The notes beneath the pieces are model-generated. The model searched no databases, was not told the origin of the DNA, and was given only the letters and a program-made list of their open reading frames with translations. The position numbers were made by a program, and so were the translations under genes. From Dryobates pubescens (taxonomy: Eukaryota; Chordata; Aves; Piciformes; Picidae), in contig NC_071642.1 of assembly GCF_014839835.1 (NCBI RefSeq), positions 6,594,052-6,658,051 on the forward strand: 64,000 nucleotides of DNA, written 5' to 3'. How positions within the stretch are numbered: the first letter of the stretch is position 1; every line of letters begins with the position of its first letter. Shown here in pieces: positions 58,748-64,000 of this stretch.

Positions 58748-58896
58748 AAAGATGGCGCCGTCGCCGTCTGCATGAGGTCGGGCAACGCCAGGCACAAAGA
58801 TGGCGGCGCCTCATTGACAAGCTCATCGAGCCCTTAACAAAAATGGCGGCGGCAACGTCCTTCCGGGAAGGGACGAACGCACGGCACGCATGCGCA
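58748..58896 (+). promoter_or_regulatory. POLR3D: POLR3D promoter: three YY1-like sites, ETS and NRF1-like sites
   Basis: AAGATGGCG at about 58748-58757, AAAGATGGCGGC at 58796-58807 and AAAATGGCGGC near 58839-58850, then TTCCGGGAAG (ETS-type) at 58861 and CGCATGCGCA (NRF1-type) at 58887-58896. This is the usual make-up of a TATA-less housekeeping promoter. Confidence 0.7.
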
Positions 58897-58930
58897 GTGG
58901 GGCCGCGAAGCCTGTGGGTGCCCGGGCCGG
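58850..58930 (+). other. POLR3D: POLR3D non-coding exon 1 (3' end at 58930)
   Basis: A strong donor GTAAGG follows at 58931, and the acceptor before the coding exon is at 59385-59386 (AACCAG). The 5' end is not defined from sequence. Confidence 0.55.
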
Positions 58931-59399
58931 GTAAGGGGCGGCGTGGCGGGGAGTGGGGCACGGGTCAGGGGGTATGGGGAGGGAGGGGGGCTGAGCAGCC
59001 TGGGGAGGGGGCTGCGAGTGGGTCCTGTTTGGAGGTGTATGTGGGAAGTGAGCAGCCTGGGGAGGGGGTTACGAGTGGACGCTATTTGGGCTGCTCTGCG
59101 CGGGGTGAGCGCCCTGGGGTGGGGGATGCGAGTGGGTCCCGGTACCTGTCTGTGGGTGGGTGCGGGGGTGAGCAGCCTGGGGGGGGGAGGGGGCTGCGAA
59201 TCGACCCTGTTTGGGGGTGCGAGCGCCCTGGGAAGGGGGCCGCAAGTGGATCATAGTGGGGGTTGGGGGGTGCAGCGTGGTGGGGTTCGAGGAGTGCAGT
59301 GTGGTGGGGTCTGAGCCTTCTGTGCGAGGTGCTGAGCTGGGTGCCCCTGACCTTGTTTCGCGTTGTCGTCGTTCCTACCCAACCAGGGCCAGGCCGAAG

Positions 59400-62371
59400 A
59401 TGGCAGAGGGGGGCTCAGGTGATGCCAGCTCGGGAGGCAGCCTGCGGCCAGGGCTCCCTGGGGCACGGGGGCTGCTCGGGAGGCGTCCTGCTGCCGCCCC
59501 CCTCACCCCCGGGCGCCTGCCCTCCATCCGCTCCCGAGACCTCACCCTGGGAGGTGTCAAGAAGGTGAGGACGCATCTGGAGGGGCATCTGGAGGGGGGT
59601 TGTCCCCCAAACCGACCCTTTTGAGGTGACCCTGCAGCCTGCCCCAATGCTTCAGGACCCCCATGGTGCAGGTGGGGTGCAGGAGGGGCAGCTACGGGGT
59701 GTTTGGGGTACGAGGAGGGGCAGCTAAGGGGTATTTGGGGTACAAGGAAGGACAATCCAAGATATTTTGGGGTGCTAAGAGGGGCAATTCAGTGGGGGGT
59801 GCAAGGAGGGGCAGCTAAGGGGTGTTTGGGGTGCAAGGAAGAACAAGATATTTTGGGGTGCAGAGAATGACAGCCTTGGGGTTTTGGGATGCAAGGAGGG
59901 GCAGCCTGGGGGGGGGGGGGGGTTGGGGTACAGGGAAGGACAGTCCAAGAGATTTTGGGGTGCAGGGAAGGGCAGCTGGGAGGAGGGGTGTGAAGGTCAA
60001 CCTGGGGGTTTTTGGGGTGTGAGGAAGAACAATCCAGGAGGTTTTGGGGGCTTGTGGAGAGGCTGCTGGAAGGGGCTTGGGATGCAAGGAGGGGCAGCCT
60101 GGGGGTGGGGTGTTGGGTCCCCAGCCGCCTCCTCCAGCCCCGGGGGCAGTTTGGTTTCTGTTGCTTATCTGGGCTCCTGTCACAACTCGTCCCTCTTGCT
60201 TTCCCTGGCAGAAAACCTTCACCCCCAACATCATCAGCAGGAAGATCAAGGAGGAGTAAGTGTCCTGCTGAGCCTTTCCCCTGGGACGCGGAGGTGGATT
60301 TGCCGCCTCGCTCCCTGCGTGCCGCAGGGCTTTTGGTTGGGCAAAGCGTACCCTGCTGCTGCTGTAGGGGGGTGACAGTGGGTGAGAGGGGGTGACAGGC
60401 CACCTCCCTGCTCCCCAGGCCCAGAGAGGATGTGTCCATCAAGAAGGAGAAGAAGGAACGGGATCGGGACCGGCAGCGGGATGGGCACGGCCGCGGCCGG
60501 GGTCGGCCTGAGGTCATCCAGTCCCACTCCATCTTCGAGCAGGGTCCTGCTGAAATGATGAAGAAAAAAGGTAATGGGAGCTACCTCCCCCAAGCTTCCT
60601 GAGGTGTCTTTGTTGGTGGGGGTGGGGCTCACAGCTCATCCTGGGGCTGCTCCCCTCTCCCAGCAGGCTCCTGGGACAAGGCGGTGGACATGGCGGACTT
60701 CGGTCCTTCCCACATCATCAACATCAAGAAGGAGAAGAGGGAGACGGATGAGGAGACGAAGCAGATCCTGAGGATGCTGCAGAAGGATGATGTGAGTGGG
60801 GCTGGCTCTTGGAGGTGGCTTTGGGGCCACCAGGCTGGTGTTTGAGTGCCCCTCTGCTGTCCCTGCAGTTCCTCGATGACCCAGGGCTGAAGAACGACAT
60901 CCGTAACAAGCCGGTGCAGCTGCCCCTGGCCCACTCGGGCTGGCTCTTCAAGGAGGAGGTGGCAGAGCAGGAGGACACCAAACCCTGGCTGCCTGCTCCC
61001 AAGGAGGAGAAGATGGAGCTGGACCCACCAGCAGTGAAAGGTTTGCCGGGGTGGTGGTGGGGGAATCCCAGCAGGCAGGGGCTGGGGGTGCCGCCCGCCT
61101 TTCTCCGTGCCCAGCCGGTGCCACCTCTCCTTCTTGGCCCCAGTGAAAGAAGAGCCCTGCGATGAGGAGCCTGTGCCCAAGCCTGAGCAAAGCAAGGGAC
61201 CTCCTGGTTTCCCACGGGATGTCCCCGTGGCTGAGCTGCTGCAGAGGCTGAGCCTCTCAGCTGAGGAGGAGGAGCTGCTCTTCCTCCAGCTGCCCGACAC
61301 GCTGCCCGGCCAGCCGCCCACCCACGACACCAAACCCATCAAGACCGAGCTGCAGAACGAGGAAGGACAGATGGTGGTGGTGAAGCAGGAGAAGAGCCAG
61401 GTTAGGGGCTCGTTGTGGGGGGACAGCAGGGGGTGGGGAGGGAGGGGGGCAGCCTGGTGGTGTCCCAACCAACCACCCCCTCCCCTTGGTGTCCCTGTGG
61501 CAGGAGGCGAGGCAGGCGGAGAACACCTGCACCCTGGCAGACCTCCCCGAGGGGCAGGTGGGGAAGTTGCTCATCCGAAAGTCGGGGAAGGTGCAGCTGG
61601 TGCTGGGCAAGGTGACCCTGGATGTCACCATGGGGACCCCCTGCTCCTTCTTGCAGGTAAAAGGGGCGAGCTGGGGACATGGTGGGTGGGGCTGCACCTC
61701 AAAAATAGCCCCTTGAGGGGTACCTGGTGAGGTTGTGCTCCCTACAGCTCCCTGGAGCCAGCTGGGGCTTGGGCTCTTCTCCCAAGAAACAAGGGATGGG
61801 ACAAGAGGAAATGACCTCAAGTTGTCCCAGGGGAGGTTTAGGTTGGCCATGAGGAACAATTTAGTCCCTTTGAGGGTTGTCAGGGCCTTAGCCCAGGCTG
61901 CCCGGGGCAGTGATGCAGTCCCCATCCCTGGAGAGGTTTCAAAGCCCTGGGGGGGTGGTGCTGAGGAACGTGGTGGCCTGGCAGTGCTGGTTGCCTCCAT
62001 GACCTAAAAGATCTTTCCCAACCAAACTGATTCCATATTTCCATGCTGGCCTTGGCTGAGGTGGCTCCTGGGCAGCTCATCCCTGTGCTGTGGCGGTGGG
62101 GAAGGATCCTGCCCTTGTCCCCAGGGGGTGGGGAGCAGAGGGGACACATCTCCTCCAGGTTCAGGGTCCCCAGCCCTTTTCCCACCTCCATTGGAGGGTT
62201 TCCCAGGGGGCTGGGCTGCTCATGCGTGCTTCCCCTCCTCTGGAACAGGAGCTGGTGTCCGTTGGCATCGGGGACAACCGGACAGGGGAGATGATCGTCC
62301 TGGGCCACGTGAAGCACAAACTGGTTTGCTCCCCGGACTTCGAGGCGCTGCTGGAGCACCGCCACCGGTAG
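59400..62371 (+). CDS. POLR3D: RNA polymerase III subunit D (RPC4)
   Basis: Subunit RPC4 of RNA polymerase III; with POLR3E it forms the TFIIF-like subcomplex used in initiation, termination and reinitiation on tRNA and 5S genes in the nucleus. Eight coding exons: 59400-59564, 60212-60255, 60419-60570, 60667-60791, 60869-61040, 61144-61400, 61504-61656, 62249-62371, giving 396 aa (human 398). Recognisable blocks: MAEGGSGDASSGG start, LTPGRLPSIRSRDLTLGG, a charged KKEKKERDRDRQR segment, VIQSHSIFEQGPAEMMKKKG, and the C-terminal RPC4 domain (ADLPEGQVGKLLIRKSGKVQ to HVKHKLVCSPDFEALL). Exon 4 has a tandem CAGCAG acceptor. The start follows the human protein. Exons are close together except the last, which follows a CR1-bearing intron. 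Confidence 0.96.
59660..60110. repeat. Tandem array in the first coding intron of POLR3D
   Basis: Degenerate 35-60 base units with TTTGGGGTGCAAGGAGGGGC and AGCCTGGGGG, about nine copies, between 59564 and 60212. Confidence 0.85.
61735..62045 (+). mobile_element. CR1 LINE 3' fragment in the last POLR3D intron
   Basis: Sense CR1 with CTACAGCTCCCTGGAGCCAG, GGGGAGGTTTAGGTTGGCCA and a tail ATCTTTCCCAACCAAACTG. Confidence 0.88.
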
Positions 62372-62701
62372 CCATGGGGGGAGCCCCCCACCCACAGCCC
62401 GTGGGGACAGCCTGGGGATCCTGCAGCACCCTGGCTCTGCCCTCCAGCCGTGCCCTGGGGACACGGAGAGTTGTCTTCTGCCGGCGTGGGCACAAGCGCT
62501 GGCTCCTACCTCCTTCCCAGCCCTGCAGTGGGGCGAAACCGGGGCTGGGGGCTCTGGGTCTGCTGCCCACCCTGTGTGTGAAACAGGGGCTGCAGCTGCC
62601 TGCATCTCACGGATTCCCTGGTGTGTGGGACTGTGGTGTCCCCCAGCCAGCTCTCCAGCAGCTCTGGGGAGCAGGACGTGCACCTGTGGGGATAAACGTG
62701 G

Positions 62702-62707
62702 AATAAA
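62702..62707 (+). terminator. POLR3D: Poly(A) signal of POLR3D
   Basis: AATAAA 330 bases after the stop codon. Confidence 0.8.
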
Positions 62708-62719
62708 AACCTCTCTTCT

Positions 62720-63415
62720 TTTGCTCCCTTCCCCTCCGACCCTGGTGTGGGGCTGCTCTGTCTCCTCCTGCTTCATCAGCCCTTTGCCACCTGCCTGACC
62801 AGTTGGCACCAGCCTGGCATTCTTTGGGCTGGCAGCTGCTGTCACATCCTCGGCCACTCGTGTCTGCTTTCTTGGGAGTGCCCAGGAGGGTCCCTTGTGT
62901 GGTGCCAGGGGTTAATGGGACCCTCTACCAACAGGGCTGTGCCAGAAGCAGGCAGCTGGGGGCATCACCTTGCTCTGGGCCAAGGAAGCAGCATCAGGGT
63001 GACACACCCTGGAACTCCTGGAGGGCTTCTGAGTGGTGGTTGGAGGCTGGGTGTCAACACAGGGGACACTCAGGTCATCCTGGACCTAAAATGCCCCCTG
63101 GGTGCCCCCCAGCTTCTCATGGTGGGCTCCCAGCCCATTCTTTCTTACCCTACCTCCATCCCATTTTGCCCCTTTCCTCCCATCCTAACCAATTTTAACC
63201 CCCCATCTCATTTTGCTCCACTCATTCTGTCCCATCCCATCCCATCCCCTTCATTCCATTTTGCTCCTTTCCTCCCACCCTATCCCATTTTAAACCCCCA
63301 TCCCATTTTACTCCCCCTGTCCTATCCCATCGCACCCCATCCCCTTCATTCCGTTTTGCTCCTTTCCTCCCACCCTATCCCATTTTAAACCCCCATCCCA
63401 TTCCGTTTCCCCTCC
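62720..63415. repeat. POLR3D to PIWIL2 spacer with 3' tandem array
   Basis: No gene seen. 63130-63415 contains repeated CCCATCCCATTTTGCTCC and CCCATTTTAAACCCCCATCC units with a period near 95 bases. Confidence 0.75.
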
Positions 63416-63419
63416 ACCC

Positions 63420-63639
63420 CGGTCCCCCCGCGTTCCTCGGCGCGCCGCGGTGCTCGCGGGTGCCGCCTCCTCCTCCCGCCCGCCAGGGGGCGCTCCGGCG
63501 GAGCGCGGCCCGGCAGCGGCTCCGTGGGCGGGCGGCCGGGCGAGCGCGGGCCCGCTGCTGCGCCTGCGCAGTGAGGCGGGGGCGGGGCCGTGGTGGTGCT
63601 TGGCGCCTGCCGCCTGCTGCCGGCCTCGACGGGGCGGCC
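63420..63639 (+). promoter_or_regulatory. CpG-rich promoter of the last gene
   Basis: Dense CpG sequence directly before the start codon at 63640, with GCCTGCGCAGTG (NRF1-like) near 63560. No TATA box. Confidence 0.55.
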
Positions 63640-64000
63640 ATGGAGCCGCGGCGAGTGTTTCGCTTACCCCGCCCCGGCCAGATCCCTGACCCCCCTCAGG
63701 GCAGGCTGCAGGGACTGCCGGGTCGTGTCCAATGCCAGCCCTCTCTCCCCCGCCCCGCTGGCCCCGCTCCCCCCAGCCCCAAGCCCAACGTGGCGCCGCT
63801 CTCCACCCTGCTCCGCAGCCTGGGCTTCCACGAGCAGCCTTGTCCCCCTCCGGGGGGGGTCAGCTTGCCCCTCGGTAGGTGACCGTGGCCGGGCTGGGGT
63901 CGGGGAGGCCAGGCCTGGCTCCCTGCCATCCACCGGTGGCCTCTCCTTCCCACAGGCCGTGGCGGCGGCGCTGCGGTGGAGGCTGCGGCCTGGCCCGGCC
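63640..64000 (+). CDS. PIWIL2: 5' end of a gene, probably PIWIL2 (runs off the window)
   Basis: Exon 63640-63874 starts MEPRRVFRLPRPGQIPDP and ends in phase 1 at a GTAGGT donor. The next exon starts at 63956 after CCCACAG and opens GRGGGAAVEAAAWPG, cut by the window end. PIWIL2 follows POLR3D on the same strand in mammals. An NVAPLSTLLRSLGF segment loosely matches the human VGLVSMFRGLGIE stretch, and a Gly-Arg-Gly start fits the Arg/Gly-rich N-terminus of PIWI proteins, where arginine methylation recruits Tudor proteins. No PAZ or PIWI domain is within reach, so identity rests mostly on position. Confidence 0.5.

Overview
The window looks like bird nuclear DNA, probably from a small, GC-rich, gene-dense chromosome. 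Three things suggest this: at least 20 fragments of CR1-type LINEs in both orientations, very short introns full of minisatellites, and a gene order (BMP1, PHYHIP, POLR3D, probable PIWIL2) matching the known vertebrate block of human 8p21. The CR1 load seems high; woodpecker-like lineages are known for that, but I cannot name the species. I see no bacterial features, CRISPR array, tRNA or rRNA.

Layout. Positions 1-880 are an AT-rich minisatellite. A collagen VI-like gene lies on the minus strand (coding 11561 down to 2869 or further, likely poly(A) signal at 1184). It has one N-terminal von Willebrand A (vWA) domain, a triple helix of about 340 residues and two C-terminal vWA domains. Its first exon sits in a near-perfect inverted duplication (11069-11586 and 12601-13120), so a second, orphan copy of the signal-peptide exon points towards BMP1. 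BMP1 (+, 15644-47922, 20 coding exons, 978 aa) encodes the long tolloid form. An extra exon at 43877-43962 gives the short BMP1-1 form (722 aa). PHYHIP (-, 50906-55805, four coding exons, 330 aa) converges on BMP1. POLR3D (+, 59400-62371, eight coding exons, 396 aa) is divergent from PHYHIP and starts at a CpG-rich promoter with three YY1-like sites. The last 400 bases hold the first exon of a gene that position and weak sequence resemblance suggest is PIWIL2.

How it fits together. The collagen VI-like chain and BMP1 are divergent neighbours acting in the same compartment: one is an extracellular matrix chain, the other a secreted metalloprotease that trims procollagens and other matrix precursors. 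PHYHIP and POLR3D are unrelated neighbours.

The unusual content is mainly structural. There are two CR1-associated inverted duplications. CR1-containing sequence is shared, inverted, between introns of the collagen gene and BMP1. A minisatellite has amplified the 3' splice site and the start of PHYHIP coding exon 2. One BMP1 intron is almost wholly minisatellite, a BMP1 splice acceptor abuts antisense CR1, and several arrays appear to be built from CR1 3' ends. All coordinates and splice sites were read by eye and checked by reading frame and GT/AG rules. Repeat edges are approximate.
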